Assembly (NCBI GenBank): GCA_029931535.1
Contig: JAQPZY010001436.1
Coordinates: 1,329,001-1,393,000, forward strand
Direction of reading: 5' to 3'
Source: Margaritifera margaritifera
Lineage: Eukaryota; Mollusca; Bivalvia; Unionida; Margaritiferidae
DNA: 64,000 bases
Shown here: positions 13,662 through 25,976 of the stretch, in pieces
How the letters are laid out: each line of letters begins with the position of its first letter
Position numbering within the stretch: position 1 is the first letter of the stretch
The notes under the pieces: model-generated
Databases searched by the model: none
What the model was told of the DNA's origin: nothing
Seen by the model: only the letters and a program-made list of their open reading frames with translations
Program-made: the position numbers and the translations under genes

Positions 13662-16600
13662 TGCGTTTGTTAAAATAAACTCGTACGTTATTTTTCTTCA
13701 TTTTGTTATAATTCCAACATACTACATGAATTGCTCTGGAGAGCAAGAACGTGTTCCTGATAGCCTATGCTCCTGCCAAAACAATTGATATGTCTGATGT
13801 AACTGTACAAATAGTAGTTGGTATCGTTGCTAAGAACTCATTAATTGCATAGTATACCTGTTTTCATTAATTAGAAACGTAGCTGTTTTAAACATAGCTT
13901 GTTTGAACATATTTAAACATAGCTTGTTTAAACATACAAGCTGTTTGAACATAGAATTTAAACTTTGAAGCAAGAGCTGAACTGCACATACTTAAACTCT
14001 TCTGGTTTCTGAGGATACCTTTTTATAAAAAAAAATAACAACAGAGCAAAATCTGTGAAGCTGATTCAGAAATTTGGTATTTCATTCAAGATAGTATTAT
14101 TTAAAATTAAAATGTTATAATCTTTAGTTGAGGTTCAGATTTTGTGCCAGAGATACTTCTCTACTATAGGCCAGGCTAACTTTCTAGTTTACTATTGTGA
14201 GTTATTAAATTGCATAAAGGCACATACTATACTTAATCTCTTTCGGAAAGTCACAAGAGACTTTCTGAAATGATATGCATCGAACTTTTTGAATTTATTG
14301 TCGAAACAGCTGCAGAAATACAATTTAATGCATTTATAGACTTTAAGGGTAGATAAGAGTACAGAACGTTTATTATTCAATGCAAGTTGTAAGATAGATA
14401 TTATGGGAAATAGCACGTGACTACGATTGTACAAGTTGTTAGAATGTACAGTAAAACATGTCTTGAGAGACCACCACTTGTGCCAACAAAAAGCGTTCTC
14501 TAAAGATAGGTGGTCTCTCATAAAAGGTTTGTTTAAAAGACGAGTTTCCAAGGTCGAAATTCAACACTGTTGAAGAAGGAAAACTACTCACAATCACCAT
14601 TAGTATTGTGTTCGTTATTCATAATTCTTGTTCGGTATTACTACACTAATCAAGTTTATTAATTATTTAATTAATTGTTTTACATATGTGTTATGAAATC
14701 CGGTGCATTAGTTATAACTTCCGATTCCCCAAGAATAACTTCCTTATATTAAGCACTAATCTGGACACAACATATAAACAAAATCATCATGTGTTATGTT
14801 GCCTATTTTTAAAATAGTTGCATATGAACGAAATGACTGGAAATGTTAATGCAAGTGACCTTTCTGGAATCCAGCCGAAGACTCAATAGACATTTTATTT
14901 TCTATTTCGATTTGAGCGTTGCTTTCTATTTAATGCCAGTATTATTCTTCACTAGTTAGCAAATCTCCAGGAATAATTAGGAAAAAATATGAACGAATTT
15001 CTCAGAGACCACAACATGGTGTAATAACAGCTGATTGGCCAAATCAGAGTAGTGATACCTAAAAAAGGCTTTACCGGTAGCTTGATTTTACTGTGTGAGA
15101 TGTCATTAATAATTCACAAATTTACAGAAATTCTTCGTCGAAATATTCGGTAATCAAACAATAACTGTTCCTCCTTTAATTAACGTCCTCTGACTACGCC
15201 ATCGCTCTTAATGTCGTACATATGATACCAGATCAATAAGTTTCCGTTATTAGCTACGTATTTAGCTTACTAGAATATATGCTATGTGTATGTGATATGA
15301 TACTTGTGATGACGGTAAATAAAACGCTTCGAGCATTGTAATAAAATATTTTCGTGAAAGAATACCGGTAATCAATTTTAAAATAATTAGTTTTTAAAAT
15401 GTTTTTGAATTAATACTTTCAATACTATGCTACGCATTAGTGTCAGTTTAATGTCAAATTCAAAAGTGTAACAAATTTTAAGCGTTTTCATCACTATAAC
15501 CATTATATGATATTGTTATCAAACAATTATATCATAATATGCTGTAGGGTTACATTTGCAAAACCATAAATTATATATTTCCCTTTTCCCGATTTGAATT
15601 TCACACTCTGCCGCAATAACATCTATTTTCTAGGACCTATCAGCCAAGAAGTAAGATGGTGAATGTATTTCTGCATTACTCATCTTTGACAGATGTACAA
15701 AATTTCTAAACACAGTGCTTGCTACTTATTACAAGAATAAGGTTTACAACTGTTTCCTCCACTACGTTTAACAATTACATCTACATTTGTACATAAGACA
15801 GCTATGATCTTTTATGTTTAAACGACATTTCTAGTTTAATTTAGATGTATGGACCATGCAGTCTGAAATAAAGAATTTTTATTTTCTTATCTTCATGATT
15901 GTGTCTGATTTATTTGTTTATTTGGTCTACCAGACAATACCCATTCTGTTCCAGATTTTATTCTCATTTAACTTTAGTTTACACCCTTCATTTATTATTT
16001 TCCCTTAATATTTCACCGCATTCCCTATTTTTCTACAATGTGTTTAGTCTGCATATTGTTATTGTTTATTTCATGCTTAAATATGCATGTCAGTCGGCAG
16101 TAACATTCCAAAGAAGAATTGCAGTGTCTGCTGACAGAAAGAGGAAACTTGAAATTTTCATTCGCCAGATTTGCAGTTTTAAATGAAAATGGTATGCGGA
16201 ATTTGTTTGCTTATGGTAATTTTTGCGATCATAGATCTCCGTGTCTCTGAAATTCCCTAAAAATATCAGTTACACAACTCAAATACACAAGTGCATAAGT
16301 TCTTAGGTATACGTATTTTAAACTAAATTTCATGATATAATGTACTGGAATTGTTTGTTCCAGTAAGTCATATAGCTCTTACGAACTAAACGTACGTGAA
16401 AGATACGTGAGGTTATGTATTGCAAAACAAAAAATATTTGGAGATAGTCAGTACTAAACAAATATAAAATGACGCTGCAAAGATTTCGTCCATACACAAA
16501 GTCAATATTGGGTATCAATATAACATAATGTAAATTCAATATGCATTAGTATATTAAAATGCATAAAAACAAAATATTGATGAGATATTTTATGCGATCG

Positions 16601-16841
16601 CTAAAAATATCAGTTACACAACTCACCTAAAAGTTAAATAGAAGAATAAATAAAAAGAACAAGAATGAGACGAAAGAGGGAAGGACTACGTTAATTAAAT
16701 AAAATGTCTCTGACTACAAAAGCTATATGAACATACTTTGATAGATTTTTTTAATACTTTTTTTCTCCATTATCTGCTGAAGGAATTTGAATGCGCTCCG
16801 ATTCCTATAATTGTATAACGGTAAATATTGCTTTCTAACTT
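13662..16841. other. no gene recognised
   Basis: AT-rich DNA. A 119-codon minus-strand open frame (14192-14551) overlaps a segment at about 14450-14530 with 'gagaccaccacttgtgcc' and 'aggtggtctctcataaa'. These look like inverted elements of a dispersed repeat, so the frame is not treated as a gene. Nothing else is recognisable. Confidence 0.45.
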
Positions 16842-17062
16842 CAGTGGCGGCACGAGGGTTCGAGACGCCCGGGGGCAATGTTCTTTAGTGGCGCCCCTAC
16901 TTTGCCACAGAGAACAGTTTTATCTCAGTTGCCAACCTCCACCCCAACCCCCCACCCCCATCTACACCCCGGTTACAACTATTAAAAGCTCCTGATGGTG
17001 CCCCCCTCACCCGGCGCCTGGGGGCCATTGCCCCCTCCCGACTCCCTGTCGCGCCGCCACTG
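16842..17062. mobile_element. hAT-type MITE (CAGTGGCGG ends)
   Basis: The left end 'cagtggcggcacgagggt' and the right end (reverse complement 'cagtggcggcgcgacagg') form imperfect terminal inverted repeats. Both continue into GC-rich sequence with 'gggggcaatg'. The flanking 8-mers tctaactt and tctaaatc agree at 6 of 8 positions, as expected for an aged 8-bp hAT target duplication. GC-rich content against AT-rich surroundings also marks a foreign insert. No transposase is encoded. Confidence 0.75.
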
Positions 17063-17399
17063 TCTAAATCTGAATAAAGGGACATACAAACACAAAACGA
17101 AATTCATCATCTATGTCATGACAATTTAGAAATACTCGCCCTTCCCTGGGTATCGAATTTCGTGTATGCCACCTACCGACATGAATATTAAACCGATGGG
17201 AGGATGTGCGTAACCTTCTCTAAGAAAATCTAAATTTATCAACATTTATTACAGATAAATACCTGTTATATTAAAAAAACATTTGTCTGTCGTGTTTCTG
17301 TATAGTAATACTCTTAAAATCTAATTCAACCTACTCACCCATTCCTGTAAAAATTCATCAGTAAGCCTTTACTTACATAAGGAGAGAAAAATGTCCTCA
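17063..17399. other. no gene recognised
   Basis: AT-rich spacer between the hAT MITE and a LINE relic. Confidence 0.5.
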
Positions 17400-18052
17400 T
17401 TTTCAACCCACCGAATAATCCAGGCTTGCACGAGATTCAGTTCATTCAGTAAGTTTTTTACAAGTGTTACCCAATTTGTTTTACCTAATGTCAGACAGTA
17501 TCATTTTATAGCTTAAGCGAATAAGTATTCTTTCATTTGATTTTAGTCATTTGTTTGCAGATAATTAACACGTTGTAATTTTCGCCTCAGTTCACCGCAT
17601 GGAAACTAATTTTAGCAATTATGTTTTTCTACTAAAATTTGCTTACAAAACTTTAAACAAATTTACATGTTCAAGAGCAGGGCCAATTATAAAATCAATT
17701 ATAAAATCACGGATTTCAAATCCATAGTTTAATAAAGGTAAAATATGCTTTTCAAATAAACCACAGCAATGATCAAGGGATAGATTCACAAAACAACTTG
17801 TATTGTATGCATTTTCATTTTAAAAAACTTTGGCAAGCGGAGAAGGATCATTCCGACGTAAAAAAAAAAAAAACTAAATCTAGCAACTAGTTCCAATTCG
17901 ACACCATCATAATAACATTGTATCAGCAATCGACAACCTGTTCTAAATACCATCACATTAGTTTTTTCTTTATTTTCTTCACTAAAAGCCAAATCCTTCA
18001 CTGTAAAACATAAACGCTCCTTTTTCAACATAACATATTCATCTGAAATCAC
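17400..18052 (-). pseudogene. LINE reverse transcriptase relic
   Basis: A minus-strand open piece (17786-18052, 88 codons) contains 'SEENKEKTNVMVFRTGCRL' followed by 'YYDGVELELVARF'. This is the block just after the YxDD box of LINE reverse transcriptases, the same place as the 'VFRKGG' block of the copy at 19.8-20.1 kb. Weak thumb-like similarity continues leftwards to about 17400. Frames are broken and the catalytic box is not present here. It is a short dead fragment. Confidence 0.6.
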
Positions 18053-18865
18053 CTACGAGAATTAACTTCAACTAACCAGTGCCTCAAAATCCACGTGAAA
18101 TTGTAGTTAATAGCACTAGTCACACCGACGATCACTACATTGCAAACCAACTGAACCTGTTTTGTACTAATATTTCCCAAATACTTTATTGGTCTAATTT
18201 TACAGAGCCTAGCATAGATAAATTTACTGACTTCGGGAATGAACGGGTATCCGATCATATTACTGTCATTATCCGTCTAATTATATGAATGAATAAATGA
18301 TCTTTATTTGCATTTAGCCGATTGGCCATCAGCAAGTATATATATATATTCATTTAAGCTTGTTATAGAAGTTAAAGGTGGCACGTTTGATATCTACAAT
18401 AAAACAAATATATCGCATGTACAAACATTCAATCAATACTATATATATAAATATATATACTTACGAATAGACACACACATTCCCATGCACACTCGTACAT
18501 GTATATATAAACTTACACATTATGTATGTATATACATATACCCATACACATGTACACACATACATACATGCATATATAAACATACATACCTGCATGCATA
18601 TATACATGGAGTATGATACAAAATAAATATACAACCCGTTAATGTGTGACCTTTAAAATACAGCAGAATATGTTTGTTCAATCACATGCGTGCGCTTAAA
18701 TACAAGCTCTTTCGGGAAAAGATACAAAAAGTGTCATCAATATATAAGCAGTATTCAAAATGCTTTTCTTAGTAGTATAATAAGAACATTATACATGAAA
18801 TATGATAGATTGTAATGCATGTATTAATCAATGAAATGAAGATGAGATGAAAGTAACAGCGCACT
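18053..18865. repeat. degenerate AT/CATA-rich sequence
   Basis: The stretch 18310-18615 is a degenerate mixture of TATA, CATA and CACA motifs, and open frames through it are low complexity. The flanks show nothing recognisable. Confidence 0.55.
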
Positions 18866-18872
18866 TAAGAAC

Positions 18873-18931
<59 letters not shown>
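18873..18931. repeat. (AAT)n microsatellite
   Basis: About 20 AAT units with a degenerate end. Confidence 0.95.
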
Positions 18932-18932
<1 letters not shown>

Positions 18933-19544
18933 TTAATAATTAATAACGAATTAATTACATCATGTAATTTTAGGTAAGTTTAAGTAGCATACATCATACT
19001 ATTTCGTTCAATTAGTGCTGTATGAATATAATTTCCCAGATTTCGAACCTAGGTAGATTTAGTGGAATTTAGTAATTTAATAAATTTCAACATACTTGGG
19101 TCTTTCCAAGAATAAGAGTTTAGTACTTCTTTCATTGTGACAAATAACATTGGCATTCTAATAGAAAGTGATACTCATCTTCCAGCACGTTGCAAAAATA
19201 CAAGTCCTTATATCTAGTGGGGTACATTGTGGTCTCTTCATCTCCTTGATTGAATATGTAAAGTATGGGCAGACAACCTTATTTTTTTAAAGGGATTTTC
19301 TAAATTGTGTCACTGTCACTATATCTAAATACTCCTTATAGCCAAAATGTGATGACAAATTTTTATACAATCTAGCTCTTGAAGATTCTCTGATTCTAGA
19401 TTGCCAATTTTGGATAAACTAGTCAGCTAGCCGTTGTTTGACCAAAGATAAGAAAACGTTCATGTTCCCAACATCTTGATTTATCCACACTTCACCCAAA
19501 CCAAGACTATTTCCTAAATCCCGGACTAACGATGCCCAATTAGG

Positions 19545-19609
<65 letters not shown>
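19545..19609. repeat. (AT)n microsatellite inside LINE
   Basis: About 65 bp of pure AT repeat separates the thumb part from the C-terminal blocks of the minus-strand LINE relic. Confidence 0.96.
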
Positions 19610-19611
<2 letters not shown>

Positions 19612-20096
19612 CTGAGGAGATAAGCTTAGTCCAATATGTTAGAATGCGGTAATTTGTTTTGATCTGTATGGGTGTCCTCCCAATTCACACTATTCAAAAT
19701 CATTTGGGGTAGATTTTTTTTAACCCCAAGAAGGTTTTGCAAACGTTTAAGTGCAACTTTTCAACAGCACTTTCTTCAACAAATCCCCAAACTTCTGATC
19801 TATAATTAAGAATCGGTAAAATTAGTGATTAAGATTTCACATTTTACCTTTGGAGGCACAATTCCAAACTTGTAATAATATATATCGATTGTAAATAATT
19901 CCTTTAAAGCTTGTGCCCCTAAAGTTTATTGAGCAAGTGTGAAAGAACCCTGTTGTAAAAACAATTCCAAGAAATACAAATGTATTAAGAACCTCTGACT
20001 CTAAACCTTTAAAGAAAAATACATTATCGTCTGCTATTCTTCCTCCCTTACGGAAAACCATAATTTGTTCTATTGTCTTTATTAATTTTAAGGCGC

Positions 20097-20226
20097 CACT
20101 TGTCAGAGTATGTACTCAGAGCACTTGTCAGAGTATGTACTCAGAGCACTTGTCAGAGTATGTACTCAGAGCACTTGTCAGAGTATGTACTCAGAGCACT
20201 TGTCAGAGTATGTACTCAGAGCACTT
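20097..20226. repeat. 25-bp tandem repeat, 5 copies, inside LINE
   Basis: The unit 'cacttgtcagagtatgtact' plus 'cagag' is repeated five times exactly. It lies within the LINE between the catalytic box and the VFRKGG block, so a slice of reverse transcriptase sequence was amplified or displaced. Confidence 0.92.
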
Positions 20227-21289
20227 AAGCACTTTTGCAGGCTCTGCTTTGACTCAGAAAGTATAACTAGATCATCTGCGTTTAAAATCATAAACAGTTT
20301 TTGAAAGCCTATTTCAGCACCTTTAACAATTTATTCTTCAAAGTCATTAATAAATATGGAAAATAAGAAGGGCGGCAAGTATTCCCCTACACACACGCCA
20401 GTTACGCATACAAATTCTTCCGACAAAGTATTATTGAATCTCACTCTACTTTTGATATTTTCATACATTGAATGTACAATATTAAAAAGTTTACCTCTTA
20501 TTTTTAACTTAAGTAATTTATACCATAACATATCTCTTATAATAGAATCAAACGCTTTAGCAAAATCAACAAAAGCACAAAACAATTTTTTACCTGAATG
20601 AATATAATGAGTTATCAATCCATGTAATGTAAAAATGTTATCAGTTGTGGACATATTTTTCAAAAAACCAGACAGAGCTTCGACAAATACATGGTGATCC
20701 CCCGCCCAATCAGTAAATCTATTATTTACAATCCTAGTGAGAAATTTACCCATGAAGCTCGAAAAGGTTGTTACCTCTGTAATTTTTTACGTTATCTACA
20801 GAACCTTTCTTATGAATAGGTATAACAATACCCTCAGACAAAATGTCTGGGAAGCAACCAGTATTGAAAAAACATTACAAATATAGAGTAAATTTGGCTT
20901 GACGTCATCCCTACCATATACCAAAATTCATTCATGAATTAGATTATCAGGGCCACTGCTTTTATCCTTTTCAATTCTTCTATTGAAATGGCAATATTTA
21001 ATTCATCAAACAAAATTTTTAAGTCACCCTGTACATAAGCATTATAGAAATCTATTTCTTCATTATCTGCACTACAAAGAGGGTAATCAGGCATACTAGC
21101 ACAGTTAAAAAAGCTTCAGATTCATTTGTTCATATAGCCGGTATTTGTTTAGTATGACATCACACAACAGTTGCCAATATTCCTTCACATTCCACTTATG
21201 AGCTTCTAGTAGTTTACTGGTTCGGCCATTTGTAAATCTTCCCCATTATATTAATTGATATTATTGATATTATCATCAAAAAAAAACCT

Positions 21290-22870
21290 AACAAATCGGC
21301 GGATCTAGATGGAATTCACTCCACAGTTCTGCAAATTTCGACTTCGTCAATCCCTGATTCATTGAAAATATAATTATATGTAGTATCACTTCAGGAAAAT
21401 TCCCCGAGTCATTGAAATTAGCCAAGGTATTCGCAATTTATAAGGAAAATTAAAAGAATGACCCATCTAACTATTGACCCATATCTGTTCTATCTGTACT
21501 TTAAACAATTATTGAAAAACACATCAGAAAATATATTTTGCTGATATCTTGACAAGTACCAACTCCCCCAAATTCACAATCAGGTTTGAAGCATTGAAGA
21601 AATTTACAGACAAGTAACTACTAGTGATTGAATCCAGATAACTTACTGGCGCAATCTTCCTTGATTACAAGTTTTCTTCAAGCTCAGTGTCTTGGTTCAA
21701 ATCGTACCTCGCTAAAAGATTACAAGTCATTTGTACTGGTAAGTATACTTCTGAATCGATGATTTCCCAAGGCACTATATTAGGCCTTCTTCTTTTATCA
21801 GTGGCGTACTAAGGGTAAATGGCGCCCGGGGCGACGGTGATGGCCCAAAGGGCCAGAATACGAGGCCCGAATTATTATCAGCTGTTTTGGCGCCCCAAGA
21901 CTTCTGGCGCCCAGGGCAACTGCCCCGTCCGCCCCCCCCCCCCTCGGTTGGTACTCTACAATCTTATATTATTGTTTACCAAATATTTAACTCCATATTC
22001 AGTCCACTCCAACACTGGCGAATCTACACTCCACACATCTGATAAATCTCTCAACTCCGTTGAATACAAAGTTCAAGCCGACATCAACAATTTATCTGTT
22101 GGGTGTAAACAAAGAAGAATGTATATCAGTGCATCTTAAACGAAATGTATGGCAATCGGTACAATGCAGCGCCTATCCACTGACACGGATTTACCTCTCA
22201 CTCAAAATGTGTCAAACTTATCCTGTGTTAAAAAAATCAAAAACTTCTTGGTATCTACATTGATCAACACATCAGCTGGAAATTAACATATAGATCACCT
22301 ATGTGCAACGGTCACCAAAAGAGTTACTACTAAAATTACAATCGAAATTTCTACTTCCGCATTTACTTTAATTTTATTTTTCTGGATATATACTACCACT
22401 GATAGACTTCGGCTGTACCATATGGGGAAACACATTAAATTATAATCTATCCAGAATTTATAAATTTAAGAAGAAAAAAACTGCGTATAATTCCGAAACT
22501 TCATATTTTGACTCCATCTGATGTTTTGTTTTTATATCTACAATAGCTACCAATACAAAAAACGTATTCTTTATTTTTTTAAGAAATCCTAACATATACG
22601 TCTCTAAGCAATCTTTCTCCAGATTATATCTCTAACCTAACTGAACTAAGTTCATCAAATAATGATCGTAATCTCAGATCTGTCAATAATAATGAACTCC
22701 AGGTCCCAAAGTTCGAGAACCAATCATTTCAAAATCTCTTTTACTGTATCAGCACGTATCTTTGGAATTCCTTACCCCTGTCCATATGTAATTCATACTC
22801 CTTTGCTTTATTTAAGACCTCATTAAAAAAATATTTCTTGTCCAGTTGTAATGATATATGAAAGCCTCCA
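21290..22870 (+). pseudogene. LINE pol relic (RT to C-terminus), plus strand
   Basis: A second LINE lineage runs head-to-head with the previous copy. Broken plus-strand frames show 'KPNKSADLDGIHSTVLQ' (about 21290) and, in separate frames further on, the RT 'SNYRPISVLS'-type and 'GTILGLLLLSV'-type blocks (about 21480 and 21770). After a MITE insertion come 'STLHTSDKSLNSVEYKVQAD' (about 22020), a 'GIYIDQHISWK'-type block (about 22250), 'FGCTIWGNTLNYNLSRIYK' (about 22410) and the C-terminal 'LWNSLPLSICNSYSFALFK'-type block (about 22770). Stops and frameshifts are frequent. The motif set resembles CR1/Jockey-type elements; the clade is not settled. Confidence 0.75.
21799..21961. mobile_element. 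hAT-type MITE inserted in LINE RT
   Basis: A GC-rich insert starts with 'cagtggcgtactaagggt' and ends with a decayed counterpart ('ttggtactctacaa'). It interrupts the plus-strand LINE exactly after the 'LGLLLLSV' reverse transcriptase motif. The flanking 8-mers tcttttat and tcttatat agree at 7 of 8 positions. It contains the same 'ggcgcccggggc' type of GC-rich block as the MITE at 16842-17062, which suggests one family. Confidence 0.7.
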
Positions 22871-22989
22871 GGTACAGAATAATAATATTGTATACATAGA
22901 TAATGTGTGTGTTTTTATTCTACGTTGTAATATGCCAATGATATATTAAAATATTGTTGGATTTTAACATCAGAGTTGGTGAAAATTAT

Positions 22990-23713
22990 CATCTATATAT
23001 AATAAAATAAAAGCTTTCACAAGATACATATCGGTACCAGATATACCTTTGTTAACAAAAAACCATTAATAGAATGACAAGCGGAAAGGTGAAATACTCT
23101 CCCCTTCTCTTACACCAATACAACAATTTAATGATTCTGAAAATTATTTTTTAACTTTACAACAGACTTAGCTGAGTAATGTATTGAATTAATTACAGTA
23201 AGCGTCTTAACATTTACACCAATTTGAATCAATTTGTACCACACGTTTCGCCACACTACATAATCAAATGCTTTTAAAAATCAATAAATACACAATACAG
23301 TTGCATACATTATCGATACGTTGGACAATAAGAGTACAGTGCAAACATATGATCCACAGTACCAGTTCTAGCTCTGAGTCCAGCCTTAACTTCAACATAT
23401 GCAAAATAGTCTTCGGCCCATTTCGTCCATGTATTGTTTATAATTCTTGTGTAACGTTTGCCACATATACTAAGAAGAATTATACCTCTGTAATTAATAA
23501 CACTCTCAAAATCGACTTCTTTATGCAATTGAATGATGAAGCCCTCTGACCAGCTGAGAGGAAAGAAACCATTGTTAAATACAGCATTTCAAAGCGCGCA
23601 CATTTATGGGAATAGGAAACTTACCATGTATGCATTATGATGATTTTATTTATTACTTTATATGGGCTTGCACTACTCTAAATAAACAGCTGATGAATTA
23701 CTGTATGAACCTT

Positions 23714-23790
<77 letters not shown>

Positions 23791-24065
23791 TTTTTTTAAT
23801 TTTTCGAACATTACTTGAAATTCTTCAGTTATATGTTTATCACGACTCTTCACTCTGAGCAAACAATGGATCATTTAGCAAAATTTTGTATAGGCAGCAA
23901 AGAATGGGTCATCCGGGTTATTAATATGTTTAAAATAGTTAGCAAAACCAGCGCATGACACATCTGCTGGAAGTAAATGGAGATGTTGAAGATTTCAGAA
24001 GTTTCCAATACTCGTTTGCATTGTTTCTTCATTCAATTAAATGTTTGGTCTTTTTCATAATTATA
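22990..24065 (-). pseudogene. LINE pol relic, minus strand, third copy
   Basis: Minus-strand frames resemble the LINE at 19.0-21.2 kb. From right to left: a linker block 'GFANYFKHINNPDDPFFAAY' (about 23900), then an open 72-codon piece (23310-23528) with 'INYRGIILLSICGKRYTRII' and 'GLRARTGTVDHMFAL', then a decayed 'YCVFIDF'-type palm block down to about 23040. An (AT)n tract at 23719-23788 splits it. Stops and frameshifts throughout make it a dead 5' and middle fragment. Confidence 0.7.
23719..23788. repeat. (AT)n microsatellite inside LINE
   Basis: About 70 bp of AT repeat with one C interruption, lying inside the third LINE copy. Confidence 0.96.
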
Positions 24066-24138
24066 TTTTACATTTCTGTAAATTAGATTTAAAAAGCATC
24101 TTACCCTGCTTATTCTTTCCATTTTCGTAAAATGGATT

Positions 24139-24250
24139 TCTCCAATATAAATGATATTAGTCCAAAAATACCCATCTCCAATATAAATCATATTAGTCCA
24201 AAAATACACATCTCCAATATAAATCATATTAGTCCAAAAATACACATCTC
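24139..24250. repeat. 36-bp tandem repeat, about 3 copies
   Basis: The unit 'ctccaatataaatcatatta' plus 'gtccaaaaatacacat' is repeated. The period is a multiple of three and keeps frames open on both strands. Confidence 0.88.
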
Positions 24251-24344
24251 GTTTCCTTCCATTCATCAGAATACAGAGGTATGTAATTTCTTTTGGTCAA
24301 ATTTGATTTTGGGAGTGAGCATATACTAAAACCTAAGTAAGCTA

Positions 24345-24512
24345 CTGCCTTGAGAATATCTCTGTATTTATTGACTTGAGAATATCACTGTATTTATTGA
24401 CTTGAGAATATCACTGTATTAACTGCCTTGAGAATATCACTTTATTGACTGCCTTGAGAATATCACTGTATTTACTGACTTGAGAATATCACTGTATTTA
24501 CTGACTTGCTCT
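24345..24512. repeat. 26-bp tandem repeat, about 6 copies
   Basis: The unit 'cttgagaatatcactgtatt' plus 'tattga' is repeated with slight drift. Confidence 0.88.
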
Positions 24513-24683
24513 TCAATAATATCAAAATCAATATTAGTATCGTTGCTTTCAAAATATGTTATGAACTCTTACAGTTTGACTGTACCTCGCCACGTGCAAA
24601 CACACTCGTATCTAAAATTACACCTTACTATTTATGCACGCATGCATACCTTTATGTATGCATATATGTATGTATATGTATTT

Positions 24684-24697
24684 ATATATATATATAC

Positions 24698-24750
<53 letters not shown>
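24684..24750. repeat. (AT)n-(GT)n microsatellite
   Basis: A short AT run leads into about 46 bp of GT repeats. Confidence 0.95.
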
Positions 24751-24752
<2 letters not shown>

Positions 24753-24963
24753 GGAATGATGTTCATAGTTCATTCTCACATTGAATGGTAGGTTGGGGAG
24801 AAGGCAAGAAGTTGTGAAAAACTTGAATATATTATGATTTGTGCGTTTTGATAAAGTTGATTACTTAAACCAGAGAAATATGGGTCTCTGTTTAAAATTT
24901 TTTAATTAAATCAGTTTCATGGACGATCAGGAGTTGTTTATATAAAGAATGCTTATTAAAACA

Positions 24964-25077
24964 TATTAACGTAAATGAATTTATCTGGGCTATTCCGGAC
25001 TATTAACGTAAATGAATTTATCTGGGCTATTCCGGACTATTAACGTAAATGAATTTATCTGGGCTATTCCGGACTAT
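24964..25077. repeat. 37-bp tandem repeat, 3 copies
   Basis: The unit 'tattaacgtaaatgaattta' plus 'tctgggctattccggac' is repeated three times identically. Confidence 0.93.
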
Positions 25078-25146
25078 TTTTCAAACTTGTAACTACTGCT
25101 TACTAATCCGGTGCTCAGTTCCTATATCTAAATATTACTGTCTAAT

Positions 25147-25499
25147 CAGTGGCGTCACTAGGGTTGGCGTCACCCAGTGCGGTAAACTCATGGTGTCACC
25201 CCCTCCAGACTTCCCTCATGGACCTCCTCTGAGTCCTCCTGTACCAGACCATACAGAATCGCCTATTGTAATGTTTGTAAATTTAAGTCCTAAAGTTACA
25301 AAGGACATAAGAAGAAAACAATAAAATTTGAGGTAACAGGGTTTAAGAACTGCAACAAAATTATGTTATTTTTTATTTTAACATTAAACATTAAACATTA
25401 AACTTTACAGTTTAAACTTTTCCATTTTGGTGTCACCCCCCTGTGATGGTGTCACCCAGTGCGGCCCGCACCCCCCGCACCCTCCTAGTGACGCCACTG
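25147..25499. mobile_element. hAT MITE with perfect 8-bp target duplication
   Basis: The left terminus 'cagtggcgtcactagggt' and the right terminus (reverse complement 'cagtggcgtcactaggag') are near-perfect inverted repeats. They are flanked by the identical 8-mer tgtctaat at 25139-25146 and 25500-25507, which is the hAT hallmark. Inside, near each end, sits 'ggtgtcacccc'/'gtcacccagtgcgg', a subterminal repeat that could bind transposase. No transposase is encoded, so it is a 353-bp non-autonomous element. Confidence 0.92.
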
Positions 25500-25507
25500 T
25501 GTCTAAT

Positions 25508-25976
25508 CCCAGGTTCTTATTGTCAGAACAAATAGTATGGATATTGTCGTCAATATAAACTTTCGCAACCATTTACGGAATTTTGTATGATAGCTATTTA
25601 CCTTGAATGTGTTATTTCTGTGACGGGAATTTCCTGTGCATATACCGAGCTCTCTTCTCATACGCATGCGTAATTTCCGTCACATAACACCTCATTCTCG
25701 GTCAATAACTATTACATCTCTGTTCACACTCGGGCCTCCAAAAAAATTTGATGTCACACTCATTCTTAAAACTCCCAAATTCTTACTTACCTTTTTGTGT
25801 AATATTGTCCGTAATATTTAAGTTAATTGAAAAAGAAATGACAGAATGACCAATATATAAATTAATTGCTTTAATACTAAAATCAACTACAGATAAAAAT
25901 AATTGTTGCAACACTAAAAATAATCAACAGTACTTTGACGTTGACTATTAATAAACGTGGAGTTACTGATAGTGAA
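25508..25976. other. no gene recognised
   Basis: AT-rich. No recognisable signal. Confidence 0.5.

Larger units (their letters stand above)
19050..21240 (-). pseudogene. LINE pol relic (RT to C-terminus), minus strand
   Basis: This is the largest LINE copy, read right to left. An RT N-terminal part (about 21000-20760) is followed by a 140-codon open piece (20331-20753) with fingers/palm motifs: 'FVDFAKAFDSI', and 'GVCVGEYLPPFLFS' in place of the usual GVRQGECLSPFLFS. The catalytic box reads 'NADDLVILSES' at about 20260-20290, so the first residue of YADD has become Asn. A 'MVFRKGGRIADDNVFFF' block follows (19837-20061), then a thumb region with 'RSEVWGFVEESAVEKLHL', and the C-terminal blocks 'NWASLVRDLGNSLGLGEVW' and 'LEDEYHFLLEC' down to about 19050. 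Frameshifts, a 25-bp array at 20.1-20.2 kb and an (AT)n tract at 19.55-19.61 kb interrupt it. Confidence 0.8.

Noticed and set aside
14192..14551. 119-codon minus-strand open frame
   Set aside because: No family resemblance, and it overlaps 'gagaccacc'/'ggtggtctc' inverted motifs typical of a dispersed noncoding repeat.
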